Positions 17,117 to 28,045 of a stretch of 64,000 nt of DNA are shown one piece after another; within the stretch, counting starts at the first letter, position 1, and each line of letters opens with the position of its first letter. Below the pieces are notes generated by a model. The model saw only the letters and a program-made list of their open reading frames with translations. It did not search any database and had not been told where the DNA came from. A program made the position numbers and the translations under genes. Source of the stretch: Bdellovibrionales bacterium (GTDB taxonomy: Bacteria; Bdellovibrionota; UBA1018; CAIMNF01); the NCBI GenBank assembly GCA_947502835.1, contig CANNBJ010000001.1:62001-126000 (forward strand), written 5' to 3'.

Positions 17117-17677
17117 ATGAATCCATCGGTCCAATCCCTTCTCTCGTTCCTTCCGGGCAATTCGTTTGTCATGGGGAGGGGTGTGTCCAGGCAGGAGCCC
17201 CCGGTTGAATCAGGCTCTTCCTGTTCGCTCTGCGGAGAAAGCACGCATCAGGCAGTATGGTGCTGGGGGTCCGGGAGTGATGTGGTTTTTTTGGTCGAGT
17301 CCGACGCGTTTCCAGGTTCAAAGGAAGAGCAGCTCCTTTCAAAAATTTGCGAAGCCATGAAGCTGAATCCCGGGGACGTTGCCGTTTTGGCTCGAAGCCC
17401 GCTCGGCCGTGATGCCGGATCGACCCTTTGTTCTTCCTTCCAATGGCGTGAGCTCAAGGTGAGGGCACCCAAGGTCCTGATTGCTCTTGGGGATTCGATG
17501 GGGAAGAGCATGGCGGGCAGCCTTCCTGCGGGAGCGGCGCTTCGGGGGCAGATCCATGTCCGGCATGATCTGAACCTGCTCGTCACAGAAGATTTGCCAG
17601 GAATGCTTGCGAACCCAAACTTGAAGAAACAGGCGTGGGAGGATCTGAAACTCGCGCTGAAACTGATCCGGTTCTGA
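17117..17677 (+). CDS. Degenerate uracil-DNA-glycosylase-like protein
   Basis: A 186-residue protein whose order of elements follows family-4 uracil-DNA glycosylases: a cysteine pair CSLCGE near residue 37, a beta strand DVVFLVESDAFPG where active enzymes have a GEAPG-type motif, AVLARSPLGRDAG, a VLIALGDSMGKSMAG strand where family 4 has VIVALGATA, and LRGQIHVRHDLNLLVTEDLPGMLANPNLKKQAWEDLKLAL where active enzymes have THP-x-x-LL. Both catalytic motifs are altered (no GEAPG and no His-Pro), and only part of the iron-sulfur cysteines remain. I infer a catalytically dead or repurposed glycosylase fold. It starts 29 bases after a small zinc-ribbon gene. Confidence 0.6.
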   Translation: MNPSVQSLLSFLPGNSFVMGRGVSRQEPPVESGSSCSLCGESTHQAVWCWGSGSDVVFLVESDAFPGSKEEQLLSKICEAMKLNPGDVAVLARSPLGRDAGSTLCSSFQWRELKVRAPKVLIALGDSMGKSMAGSLPAGAALRGQIHVRHDLNLLVTEDLPGMLANPNLKKQAWEDLKLALKLIRF

Positions 17678-17695
17678 AATCAAAAGGAGAAAATC

Positions 17696-18670
17696 ATGTC
17701 AGGAAACATCACAAAATTCATGGAGCACCACTATCGCCACTTCAACGCGGCTGCGATGATGGATGCGGCAAAGGGCTATAAGCTTCATCTCGAACAGGGG
17801 AACAAAATGTTCGTGACCCTGGCAGGAGCGATGAGCACGGCAGAGCTCGGTCTCAGTCTCGCCGAGATGATCCGTCAAGACAAGATTCACGGGATCTCGT
17901 GCACCGGCGCAAACCTCGAAGAGGACATCTACAATCTTGTGGCTCACGATCACTACGAGCGCATTCCAAACTACCGCGACCTGACCCCGGAGCAGGAGCA
18001 AGAGCTTCTGAAGCGGAACCTCAACCGTGTCACCGACACCTGCATTCCAGAGGAAGAGGCGATGCGAAAGATCTGGAGGATCATGGAAGAGGAGTGGCTT
18101 GAGGCCGAAGCCAAGGGCGAGCGCTGCTTTCCGCACGAGTTCTTCTATCGCGCGCTGAAAAAAGGAAAATTCAAGCCCCACTATCAGATTGATCCGAAGA
18201 ACTCCTGGATGCTTGCGGCGGCCGAGAAGAACCTTCCGATGGTGGTTCCAGGCTGGGAAGATTCAACTCTTGGAAACATGTACGCGGCCTATTGCATGGA
18301 AAAGCGCGTGAAGAACGTGCACACGGTGAAGACCGGGATCGAGTACATGATGAGCCTCGCGGATTGGTACACCGAGGCGACAAGCGGCAAGGCTTCGATC
18401 GGTTTCTTCCAAATCGGGGGCGGGATCGCGGGCGATTTCCCCATTTGTGTGGTGCCGATGCTGGAAAAGGATTTGAACCGCAATCCAAAGCTCTGGGGAT
18501 ATTTTTGCCAAATCAGTGATTCGACGACGAGCTATGGCTCGTATTCCGGCGCGGTTCCTAACGAAAAGATCACGTGGGCGAAGCTCGGGGTCGACACTCC
18601 GAAGTTCATCGTTGAGTCGGATGCGACCATCGTTGCGCCCTTGATTTTCTCGTACGTGCTTGGCTGGTAA
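17696..18670 (+). CDS. Deoxyhypusine-synthase-family enzyme
   Basis: The 324-residue protein matches the deoxyhypusine synthase fold: KMFVTLAGAMSTAELGLSLAEMIR, HGISCTGANLEEDIYNLVAHDHY, ASIGFFQIGGGIAGDFPICV, and near the end GAVPNEKITWAKLGVD, whose lysine corresponds to the one that forms the enzyme-imine in the eukaryotic enzyme. Bacteria have no eIF5A, and characterised bacterial relatives make homospermidine or related long polyamines from spermidine or putrescine with NAD. The exact product here is unknown. Start ATG 17696 follows AAAAGGAGA, a strong ribosome-binding site. Confidence 0.85.
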   Translation: MSGNITKFMEHHYRHFNAAAMMDAAKGYKLHLEQGNKMFVTLAGAMSTAELGLSLAEMIRQDKIHGISCTGANLEEDIYNLVAHDHYERIPNYRDLTPEQEQELLKRNLNRVTDTCIPEEEAMRKIWRIMEEEWLEAEAKGERCFPHEFFYRALKKGKFKPHYQIDPKNSWMLAAAEKNLPMVVPGWEDSTLGNMYAAYCMEKRVKNVHTVKTGIEYMMSLADWYTEATSGKASIGFFQIGGGIAGDFPICVVPMLEKDLNRNPKLWGYFCQISDSTTSYGSYSGAVPNEKITWAKLGVDTPKFIVESDATIVAPLIFSYVLGW

Positions 18671-18673
18671 GGA

Positions 18674-19114
18674 TCAAGTTCTAGGATAAAGAGTGATGAT
18701 TCCGCTCTCGTGGAGCTCTCGAGCACGGGTGAGCAGTTTCTCACGCGCGGCCTCGACATCGGTTTTCTTTTGGGGACCCATGGCGGCTTGCTCTTCCCGG
18801 ATTGCGGTGCCTTGGCGAATCGACAGTTTCGAGAAAAACTCCCTCTCTTGATTGGCATCAAGTCCCCGCATGGCAAGAGCGATGAGAGTGTTCTGGAACG
18901 TTTGTACAAGTTTCAGGGTGGAGGGGGAGTCCAGGGCTAGAATTTGCTCGAAGCGGACCATGCCTTTTTTCAAGGTCACGGCAAGGGCGGGATCGGCTTT
19001 TTCAATGCCGGAGAGGATTCTCTCGCGGGTGGAGGAGTCCAAGGCTGCAAGAAGGGAAGATGCCTCTTTCTTCCCGTCGATTCGGATTGCGTCCTCACCC
19101 TTTTTCTTGGTCAT
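18674..19114 (-). CDS. Stand-alone FliG C-terminal-like protein
   Basis: A 146-residue protein that aligns with only the last half of FliG, the flagellar rotor protein. SSLLAALDSSTRERIL and IEKADPALAVTLKKGM match the end of the middle armadillo domain; FEQILALDSPSTLKLVQ, ALAMRGLDANQEREFFSKLS and GPQKKTDVEAAREKLL match the C-terminal domain that contacts the stator. The REEQ that lines up with the RDDL torque helix keeps its charges. The N-terminal domain that binds FliF is absent. No other flagellar gene is in the window. The ATG directly follows the TGA of the upstream gene. It may tune a motor or be a repurposed scaffold; both are inference. Confidence 0.65.
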   Translation of the reverse strand: MTKKKGEDAIRIDGKKEASSLLAALDSSTRERILSGIEKADPALAVTLKKGMVRFEQILALDSPSTLKLVQTFQNTLIALAMRGLDANQEREFFSKLSIRQGTAIREEQAAMGPQKKTDVEAAREKLLTRARELHESGIITLYPRT

Positions 19115-19600
19115 TCATTCCTTATGGTAGCGCTTGCAAGAAGAAGATTCCTCAAGAATCTCGCCCGTTCTTTTGATGTAAAAGATCTTGCCCGGGATTT
19201 CAGCCACGGAATTGGCGAGTGAGGAATCATGGTGAGAGTAGGAGAAGCGGATATCAAGCGAGATCCGCTCGAGTTCTCCAAGCTTTGTGCCTGCAATGTT
19301 CTCGCCTTTTCGGCCAGTCTCAGCGTAGCGAAGATCCACTTGGCCCACATATCGACCGCGACCTTCATAGCTCAGGGTGCGATTCTGAGAGCTGAACACT
19401 GCAATGGTCTTGCGATCCGAGATCACATACGGAGAGGAGACCACCATCACGGCCGGAGTGCGCGTACCGGCGCTGGCTTTGGTGTGATTGAGGATCTTGA
19501 ATTCGAGTCCTGTGGTATTCCCTCGGCAGAAAAACCCGTCTGCGTGGGCGAATTGTGTTTGAACCAGAGCAACGAAGGTGAGTGTGAGAATCAGTTTCAT
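19115..19600 (-). CDS. Secreted protein of unknown function
   Basis: Start ATG 19600 opens a signal peptide (MKLILTLTFVALVQTQFAHA). The mature protein of about 140 residues is beta-rich with two cysteines, FFCRGN near its start and SSCKRY near its end, which may form a disulfide. No family recognised. It is divergent from a LysR gene with a very AT-rich gap, so the LysR protein may control it and the FliG-like gene that directly follows it. Confidence 0.55.
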   Translation of the reverse strand: MKLILTLTFVALVQTQFAHADGFFCRGNTTGLEFKILNHTKASAGTRTPAVMVVSSPYVISDRKTIAVFSSQNRTLSYEGRGRYVGQVDLRYAETGRKGENIAGTKLGELERISLDIRFSYSHHDSSLANSVAEIPGKIFYIKRTGEILEESSSCKRYHKE

Positions 19601-19611
19601 GGGGTGCAAAA

Positions 19612-19650
19612 TATCAAACTCACCCGAAATAAATATTCAAATTTTTGATA
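19612..19650. promoter_or_regulatory. Candidate LysR operator in divergent, AT-rich gap
   Basis: TATCAAA (19612-19618) and TTTGATA (19644-19650) are inverted repeats; the second overlaps the short palindrome-like TCAAATTTTTGA (19637-19648). The gap lies between a LysR gene (plus) and a secreted-protein gene (minus), the usual place of LysR-family sites. Binding is inferred from layout only. Confidence 0.35.
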
Positions 19651-19672
19651 AATTCATATAAATAAATTAAAT

Positions 19673-20554
19673 ATGAAAAGCCGTCTTGATGTCGGTGAGC
19701 TCTCTCGTACCTTGCCCTCCCAGGATGCACTCCTTGCTCTTCTCGCATTTGAGCGGGAAGGAGACATGACGCGAGCCGCCAAGAGTCTTGGGCTCAGTCA
19801 GCCTGCGCTCTCATTTCAGCTCAAGCGCTTGGAGGAGAGGGTTCGATTTCCGATTTTCTCCTTTTCGGGAAAGCGGAAGGTCCTGACAAAGCTTGGGCAG
19901 TCTTATGTGAATGAATTGAAGGAGACCTACAATGCCCTGCATTTGATTCACGAACGGATCTCAAGAGAGGGGCAGGATCTTGATCATCAGAAGATCAGGG
20001 TTTCCGGGCGTCGTGAGTTGCTCCTTCCGTTTCTTCCTTTCCCGTTTCCGGGTCAGATCGAGTTCATTCAGAGCAGCTCCTCTGAGGCGATTGAAGCGCT
20101 TCGGGAGCATCGGGTGGATCTCGCGGTTTCGGCGCAGACCGTGGATTCCTCGGACCTTGTCGCAAAACTTTTCTTCGAGTCGAAATTCAAGCTCATTTAT
20201 CCGAAGTCTTGGGAATCACAAGTGGATCTCAAAGCGCGGCCTGTTGTGGTTTACGGAAATCATCATGCGTATCTCGATGATTACCTTGCATGGAAGGGGT
20301 GGCGTTTTCAGGAGCTCCAGGTTTCCCGCATTGTCGAGGATTGGTTCAGTGTCGTGGATCTTGTGAGCCATGGCTTGGGCTGGGCGATCATCCCTGAAGG
20401 GTGGGCCGTGCACACCCGCGATGTGCTCATCGAGTCTTTGAGGGATGAGTTCATTCCAAAACAAAAGATTTTTCTGTTTTTCCGGCGGGATGACCGGAAG
20501 GCTCCCTGGGTTGGGCTTTTGGAGAGATGGCTTCAGGGCTCGGTTGGCTTTTAG
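19673..20554 (+). CDS. LysR-family transcription regulator
   Basis: The N-terminal helix-turn-helix is clear at about residues 18-75: LLAFEREGDMTRAAKSLGLSQPALSFQLKRLEERV. The C-terminal ligand-binding half (about 100-290) has the usual two-lobe pattern, including VDLAVSAQTVDSS and VSHGLGWAIIPEGWA. Length is 293 residues. The ligand and regulon are unknown. It is divergent from the 19115-19600 gene, so it probably controls itself and that operon. Start codon ATG 19673 sits in AT-rich DNA with no obvious ribosome-binding site. Confidence 0.88.
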   Translation: MKSRLDVGELSRTLPSQDALLALLAFEREGDMTRAAKSLGLSQPALSFQLKRLEERVRFPIFSFSGKRKVLTKLGQSYVNELKETYNALHLIHERISREGQDLDHQKIRVSGRRELLLPFLPFPFPGQIEFIQSSSSEAIEALREHRVDLAVSAQTVDSSDLVAKLFFESKFKLIYPKSWESQVDLKARPVVVYGNHHAYLDDYLAWKGWRFQELQVSRIVEDWFSVVDLVSHGLGWAIIPEGWAVHTRDVLIESLRDEFIPKQKIFLFFRRDDRKAPWVGLLERWLQGSVGF

Positions 20555-20564
20555 TTTTGTATGC

Positions 20565-22844
20565 TCACTTGTTGTTCACCTCTTCTATAGTCCATGTTCC
20601 GTTTGCGCCACAAGTATATTTGTAGGTTTTGGGGTCACCGGTTACACTGCAAACACGGAACAGTCCTGCCGCTAACCTAGGAGGACACTTGCCTCCGGTG
20701 CCGTCGTTTCCTTCATTGCAAAAGACTTCAACTTTTTTGGCCTTTGGCTTCGGAGTGTTCGAACTGACCATTACCCAGCGGCCGTTACTTCTGCAAGAGT
20801 AAGAATTGAGAGTCGTTGTTCCGGCGAATGTGCAGGTTTTGAGATCGTTTAATTTTCCTTGTGGAGGGCAAAATCCGCCTCCCTGAGCTTGAACAATCGA
20901 CGCAGGACAACCCGTTGCTTCGCTTCCCTTCAAGTTGATTCTCGACCAAATATTCCCGAACTCAAGCGCGGTCTTCTGATCACTTCGCAATTTGATCCCC
21001 TCATACATGGCTCCGATCGCATCCTGACAATCAAGGAGCAGTCGATCGACAGAGGGCGCAGCTTGCGCGGAGCAGGCAAGAGCCTTTCGGGAGTCTTCAC
21101 TCTGGCACGCAGTAATCTCTTTAGCGTGGCTCATTGCGAGTTTTTCGTAGTCGTTTGTGAGGCTCTTGATCTGTTTTTCAAGCTTCTTCAAGGCCCTCGC
21201 GACAGACTCTATGCCCAAGTCCTTGTCTCGAACCGCTGAATCGACGAGTTTCATGAGGTTGACCACACGGCTACCGTACTGTCGATTGTCTTGATTCCCG
21301 TTTGCAGTCGCAAGGAGATCTAGCATCTTCACGTCGGCATCCGAGAGTAAAAAGGGGGTGCTCGTCTGATCTGCCCCGAGTTGGTGTTTCAGGATTCTTG
21401 AAAGATGTGGGCCGACATTCGCCAATGCCCTTCTACTGAGTGGTGCCTCCTCGAACTTATTGCGGGCCTGATTGAAAGCAGCAAGCTCTTTCTCATCATT
21501 AAAGAGTTTGCCCGGTCCCACGAACTGGTCTTTGTTCCTGTCAATTTGTGGTCCGTATTTTTTGTTCAATAGATCGAGAATCGAGTCCTCCGCCTTTGTT
21601 AAATTTGGGGAGCCATCTGCGATCGACTTCAAAAACGCCCACCCGAGGCGTTGAGTGGTCAGGTCGGCCTGAATTCGCAAGAATCTCTGGATCGCGCCTT
21701 GATCAGCAGTCTTGAAGTAATCCGTGATCGCCGACTCGCAGTTGTTCGAAGTCTCGCTTGCTGGTTGGGTAGAGGAGTTGTTGATCGCAGGGGAAGGGGC
21801 CACCACGCCGGAAGCACTGCCCGAGGCGGTAGATTCAACTTTTTCTGGACCCCTAGAGGAGCTGATCGTACCAGGGGATGCGGGCACCGGAGAAGGAGAA
21901 GATGAGGCTTGGATCTCCAATATGGGTTGTTTTTTGTCATAAACGGGATCGCCTGTATCACTGTCTATTTTCTTGGGTTCGCTTGCGGCGAGAGCATCAT
22001 CACGCCGTGTTTTGCCCCCAGGATACGCAACATCCTTAAGTGCAGCAAGATCAGCATCGCGATCAAGGTCCTGAAGCCCCTCGTTCACGGTGTAAGTTGG
22101 GGTTCCGTCTGGTCTTTTGCTCACCCTTTCAATGCCTTTTCCATAGAGATCAATTGATTTTTTCCGGGTGATGATTTTTGCAGTGTTCTTTTCAAACTCC
22201 TTTTCTACACGCTCAGGCTTCTGTTTTGCGATCAAACCCTCCACCGTAAGGAGCTCACCTTCCTTATTCTTTTTCTCATCTCGTTTTTTTGTTAGATCGC
22301 TTTTGTATTGCTCTTCAATCTCATTCTTCTTTGTGTCTCGATCGTTTGTGAGTTTGGTAATTTTCGAGTATACCTTGGCTTTTTCAGCCTCGAGATCCTT
22401 CCTCGCTTGCTCAGAGATTCGTCGTGTGTCTTTTCGAATCGATTTCCCTTTGTCGCGCCTGTTAAGTCCTCTCTTGGAGTCTTTTAGTTCTGTGATGGCA
22501 GTTTCAAGATTCTCCTCTTTTGCGGCTAGTTCCCCCTTAAGCTTTTCAATTTCGTCATCCAGAGGGGCAGTAGCCTCTTTGATTTCATCGTCGAGCTTCT
22601 TTTCGCTCTCTGAAATCTCGCCTGCCAAATCCGAAATCTCCTTTGTCAGGGTTTTTTGATCATCATGAGCTTTGTCGATCTCAGCTTTCTCCTTGGCGTA
22701 CTTCCCCTTGATCTCTTTCCACTCCTGGGCGAGGGCTTCCTGTGTTTTGTTGATTGCAGAAAAAGGGTCGGTTGGTGGATCCGCTTTCACCGGTTGAAGA
22801 AGAAACAATCCCAAAAATACCAAAGGTCGAACATTCATTTTCAT
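20565..22844 (-). CDS. Large secreted coiled-coil protein with two C-terminal cysteine modules
   Basis: I do not recognise this 759-residue protein. A signal peptide (VRPLVFLGLFLLQPVKA) is followed by a highly charged Lys/Glu coiled coil (about residues 30-250), a Ser/Pro/Thr linker (about 330-385), a helical region with ALANVGPHLSRILKHQLGADQTS, and two related C-terminal modules of pattern G-x-CPP...C...C-x-x-NG-x-W: GGFCPPQGKL...TCTFAG...YSCRSNGRW and GGKCPPRLAA...VCSVTG...YTCGANGTW. The DNA is more AT-rich than its neighbours, a sign of transfer or different selection. The end is 10 bases from the convergent LysR stop. A surface or periplasmic structural role is inference. Confidence 0.6.
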   Translation of the reverse strand: MKMNVRPLVFLGLFLLQPVKADPPTDPFSAINKTQEALAQEWKEIKGKYAKEKAEIDKAHDDQKTLTKEISDLAGEISESEKKLDDEIKEATAPLDDEIEKLKGELAAKEENLETAITELKDSKRGLNRRDKGKSIRKDTRRISEQARKDLEAEKAKVYSKITKLTNDRDTKKNEIEEQYKSDLTKKRDEKKNKEGELLTVEGLIAKQKPERVEKEFEKNTAKIITRKKSIDLYGKGIERVSKRPDGTPTYTVNEGLQDLDRDADLAALKDVAYPGGKTRRDDALAASEPKKIDSDTGDPVYDKKQPILEIQASSSPSPVPASPGTISSSRGPEKVESTASGSASGVVAPSPAINNSSTQPASETSNNCESAITDYFKTADQGAIQRFLRIQADLTTQRLGWAFLKSIADGSPNLTKAEDSILDLLNKKYGPQIDRNKDQFVGPGKLFNDEKELAAFNQARNKFEEAPLSRRALANVGPHLSRILKHQLGADQTSTPFLLSDADVKMLDLLATANGNQDNRQYGSRVVNLMKLVDSAVRDKDLGIESVARALKKLEKQIKSLTNDYEKLAMSHAKEITACQSEDSRKALACSAQAAPSVDRLLLDCQDAIGAMYEGIKLRSDQKTALEFGNIWSRINLKGSEATGCPASIVQAQGGGFCPPQGKLNDLKTCTFAGTTTLNSYSCRSNGRWVMVSSNTPKPKAKKVEVFCNEGNDGTGGKCPPRLAAGLFRVCSVTGDPKTYKYTCGANGTWTIEEVNNK

Positions 22845-22930
22845 TTCAATTCTCTTCTGGGGACGGTCTCAATTGCTCTTTAGCCGCCAGGAAACCTTCC
22901 CACGAAAACAGTGTAACTCGGATTGTTGAT

Positions 22931-22970
22931 CCGTGAAAATGTGTCTCCGAAGACACATTGTGGGTCACGG
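22931..22970. other. Strong two-part hairpin in divergent gap
   Basis: AATGTGTCT (22938-22946), loop CCGA, AGACACATT (22951-22959) form a perfect 9-bp stem. It is embedded in a second stem of CCGTGA (22931-22936) and TCACGG (22965-22970). On the plus strand TTTTGGGCGC and later a T run follow. It lies between the divergent genes at 22844 and 23027. It could be an operator, attenuator or small RNA terminator. Confidence 0.5.
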
Positions 22971-23026
22971 TTTTGGGCGCTATTCTTTTTTAAATTCGAT
23001 CGGGGGATCGTTTTTCAGGGGGTAAG

Positions 23027-23863
23027 ATGAAGTTCAGGAATTGGTTCCATGGTGGGTGTTTGCTTGCGGTAGTGTCTTTTTTGATTGGATGCAGCTCGAA
23101 GGAAGCGGTGATTCAGGTGTCTGGCCAGGACCCGTATGCTCACCCTGAATTTGCGAGTGTGTCGAGGGCTCCGGCTGCAGCGGTGAGCAAGAGTTCCTCG
23201 TCAAAGCATTCGGATGAGGAAGGCGGGATTCCGGATTCATTTTTGTGCAAAGACGAAACCGGGAAAGAAAAGGTGCTTGTCTGTCATAAAGGTAAAAAGA
23301 CTCTTTGCCTTCCGAAGGAGGCACTCTTTGGTCACCTGGGCAGGGATGACTACAAGGAAGAAGATCATGATCGAGACCATGAAGACGAGGATTGTGATGA
23401 TGACGATGATTCATACGATGATTCAGAGGATGACCATGATTCGTATGATGACAAAAAATACTCCAAGCATCATAAATCCAATGATTACAAAAAATACTCC
23501 AAGCATCATAAATCCAAGAAAAAATGTGAAAAGCATCGCGACCACCTTGGGCCATGCACTGGTGGGGGCGGTTCTGGTTCAAGCACCTCTGGTTCAGGCT
23601 CTGGCTCCGGTTCATCGGGCTGTGGCTCTAGTTCCTCGGGCTCAGGCTCTAGCTCCTCGGGCTCAGGCTCTAGCTCCTCGGGTTCAGGGTCTAGCTCCTC
23701 GGGTTCAGGCTCTAGTTCCTCGGGCTCAGGCTCTAGTTCCTCGGGCTCAGGCTCTAATTCCTCGGGCTCAGGCTCTAATTCCTCGGGCTCAGGCTCTAGT
23801 TCCTCGGGCTCAGGTTCTAGCTCCTCGGGCTCAGGTTCCAATTCAAGTGGCGTAGCGCTCTAA
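23027..23863 (+). CDS. Low-complexity lipoprotein with Asp-rich and Ser/Gly repeat regions
   Basis: A 278-residue lipoprotein (lipobox VVSFLIGC, ATG 23027 behind GGGGGTAAG). A folded part with DETGKEKVLVCHKGKKTLC comes first, then an acidic block of Asp, Glu and His (about residues 105-140) that looks metal-binding, then two 12-residue repeats (DDKKYSKHHKSN, DYKKYSKHHKSK; DNA 23447-23518) and finally eleven 7-residue units GSGSSSS. The VCHKGK segment resembles short calcium-binding or glyco-protein domains but I cannot assign it. Composition suggests a flexible, surface-exposed tail. Repeat number may vary between strains. Confidence 0.7.
   Translation: MKFRNWFHGGCLLAVVSFLIGCSSKEAVIQVSGQDPYAHPEFASVSRAPAAAVSKSSSSKHSDEEGGIPDSFLCKDETGKEKVLVCHKGKKTLCLPKEALFGHLGRDDYKEEDHDRDHEDEDCDDDDDSYDDSEDDHDSYDDKKYSKHHKSNDYKKYSKHHKSKKKCEKHRDHLGPCTGGGGSGSSTSGSGSGSGSSGCGSSSSGSGSSSSGSGSSSSGSGSSSSGSGSSSSGSGSSSSGSGSNSSGSGSNSSGSGSSSSGSGSSSSGSGSNSSGVAL
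23447..23518 (+). repeat. Two tandem 36-bp repeats inside a lipoprotein gene
   Basis: Copies at 23447-23482 and 23483-23518 differ at only a few bases and code for a 12-residue Tyr/Lys/His-rich unit (KKYSKHHKS). Confidence 0.85.
23618..23848 (+). repeat. Eleven tandem 21-bp repeats coding GSGSSSS
   Basis: The unit is GGCTCAGGCTCTAGTTCCTCG with small changes; three copies carry AAT (Asn) in place of AGT or AGC. Copies keep the plus frame that codes the lipoprotein tail. The minus strand also reads open as PEPEEL-type repeats, a by-product of the repeat. No spacers are present, so this is not a CRISPR array. Confidence 0.9.
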
Positions 23864-23877
23864 AGCATTCATGGAAC

Positions 23878-24372
23878 TCAGGACTTTTTAAGGAAGATTG
23901 TCTTTAACACGAGTACCGATCCATCCACCTTGCACTCGATCAGACCGGGATCTTCAGTCAGGTGGATGGATCGGATCGCTGTTCCGCGCTTCAGGTCGCT
24001 TGATCCACCCTTGACCTTCAAGTCTTTGATCACAGTCACAGAGTCTCCCTCAGAGAGGGGAGTCCCGTTCGAGTCAACCACCTTGATCGAAGTTCCCGCA
24101 CTCTCTGATCTTTCGACCAGGGAGAGTGCGTTCCCGAGCCACTCTCGTGCCTCGTTCTCATCGCCAAACCAACGATTCGCCTCCGACCCAAGATCTGAAA
24201 GCGGGATTTCTGTCCGACTCGCTTCACTCCTGAGTTCAGACGCGAGTTGAAGGCGATCCTTTTCGGAAAGAGCGGATCCATGGGCTTGAATTGACTCGGG
24301 ATCTCCCGATGAATCAAGATCCGACAGAATGGAAAAAAGTCGTTTCAACGCTGGTTTTGAAGTGTAGGGCAT
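23878..24372 (-). CDS. PhnA/YjdM-domain protein
   Basis: The 164-residue protein ends in a PhnA-type SH3-like domain: VVDSNGTPLSEGDSVTVIKDLKVKG, then LKRGTAIRSIHLTEDPGLIECKVDG and VLKTIFLKK (about residues 98-162). The usual zinc-ribbon at the front of PhnA proteins is replaced by a helical region without cysteines. Despite the old name, the family has no proven role in phosphonate use. AAGGAG precedes the ATG by 9 bases. It is last in the fadB-fadA minus-strand operon, 13 bases behind a small membrane-protein gene. Confidence 0.75.
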   Translation of the reverse strand: MPYTSKPALKRLFSILSDLDSSGDPESIQAHGSALSEKDRLQLASELRSEASRTEIPLSDLGSEANRWFGDENEAREWLGNALSLVERSESAGTSIKVVDSNGTPLSEGDSVTVIKDLKVKGGSSDLKRGTAIRSIHLTEDPGLIECKVDGSVLVLKTIFLKKS

Positions 24373-24385
24373 TTCGATCCACTCC

Positions 24386-24670
24386 TTATGGGTTTTGGTC
24401 TTTTTTAAAATAGTTCCGTATGAGCCTTACCGTAATTGCTGTGATTCCAGGAACCGGTAGGAAGCCAAGCAATCGGTCAATCCAATCCAGCTTCATTCGA
24501 TTCCCGGCGATCACGGTGCTGATCACAAGTTCCAGAATTTCCTCTGCAGTTAGAGCGAGAGGGAGGGCTCCGAAAAACGGAATCTCCAGCAGCGACAGGA
24601 TCGAGTCAACTCCAATGGAGAGCAGCGCAAGGACGAGGAGCTTTGTCTTCTTCGGAGGCTGGTCCTTCAT
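24386..24670 (-). CDS. Small membrane protein of unknown function
   Basis: A 94-residue protein with two or three hydrophobic stretches (LLVLALLSIGVDSILSLLE and ALPLALTAEEILELVISTVI) and a basic C-terminus (LIRNYFKKDQNP). No family recognised. Its ATG follows the fadA stop directly, so it is co-transcribed with the beta-oxidation genes. Confidence 0.6.
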   Translation of the reverse strand: MKDQPPKKTKLLVLALLSIGVDSILSLLEIPFFGALPLALTAEEILELVISTVIAGNRMKLDWIDRLLGFLPVPGITAITVRLIRNYFKKDQNP

Positions 24671-27987
<3,317 letters not shown>

Positions 27988-28045
27988 GGGGAGATCCTTT
28001 CGATTTCCAATTCACAAAACCATTAAATTTTGCGTTAATGGAAGT

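Noticed and set aside
23506-23841. Minus-strand PEPEEL-type repeat frame
   Set aside because: It is the complement of the 21-bp repeat array and only exists because the repeat length is a multiple of three.
23618-23848. CRISPR array
   Set aside because: The repeats are directly adjacent with no spacers and stay in one coding frame.
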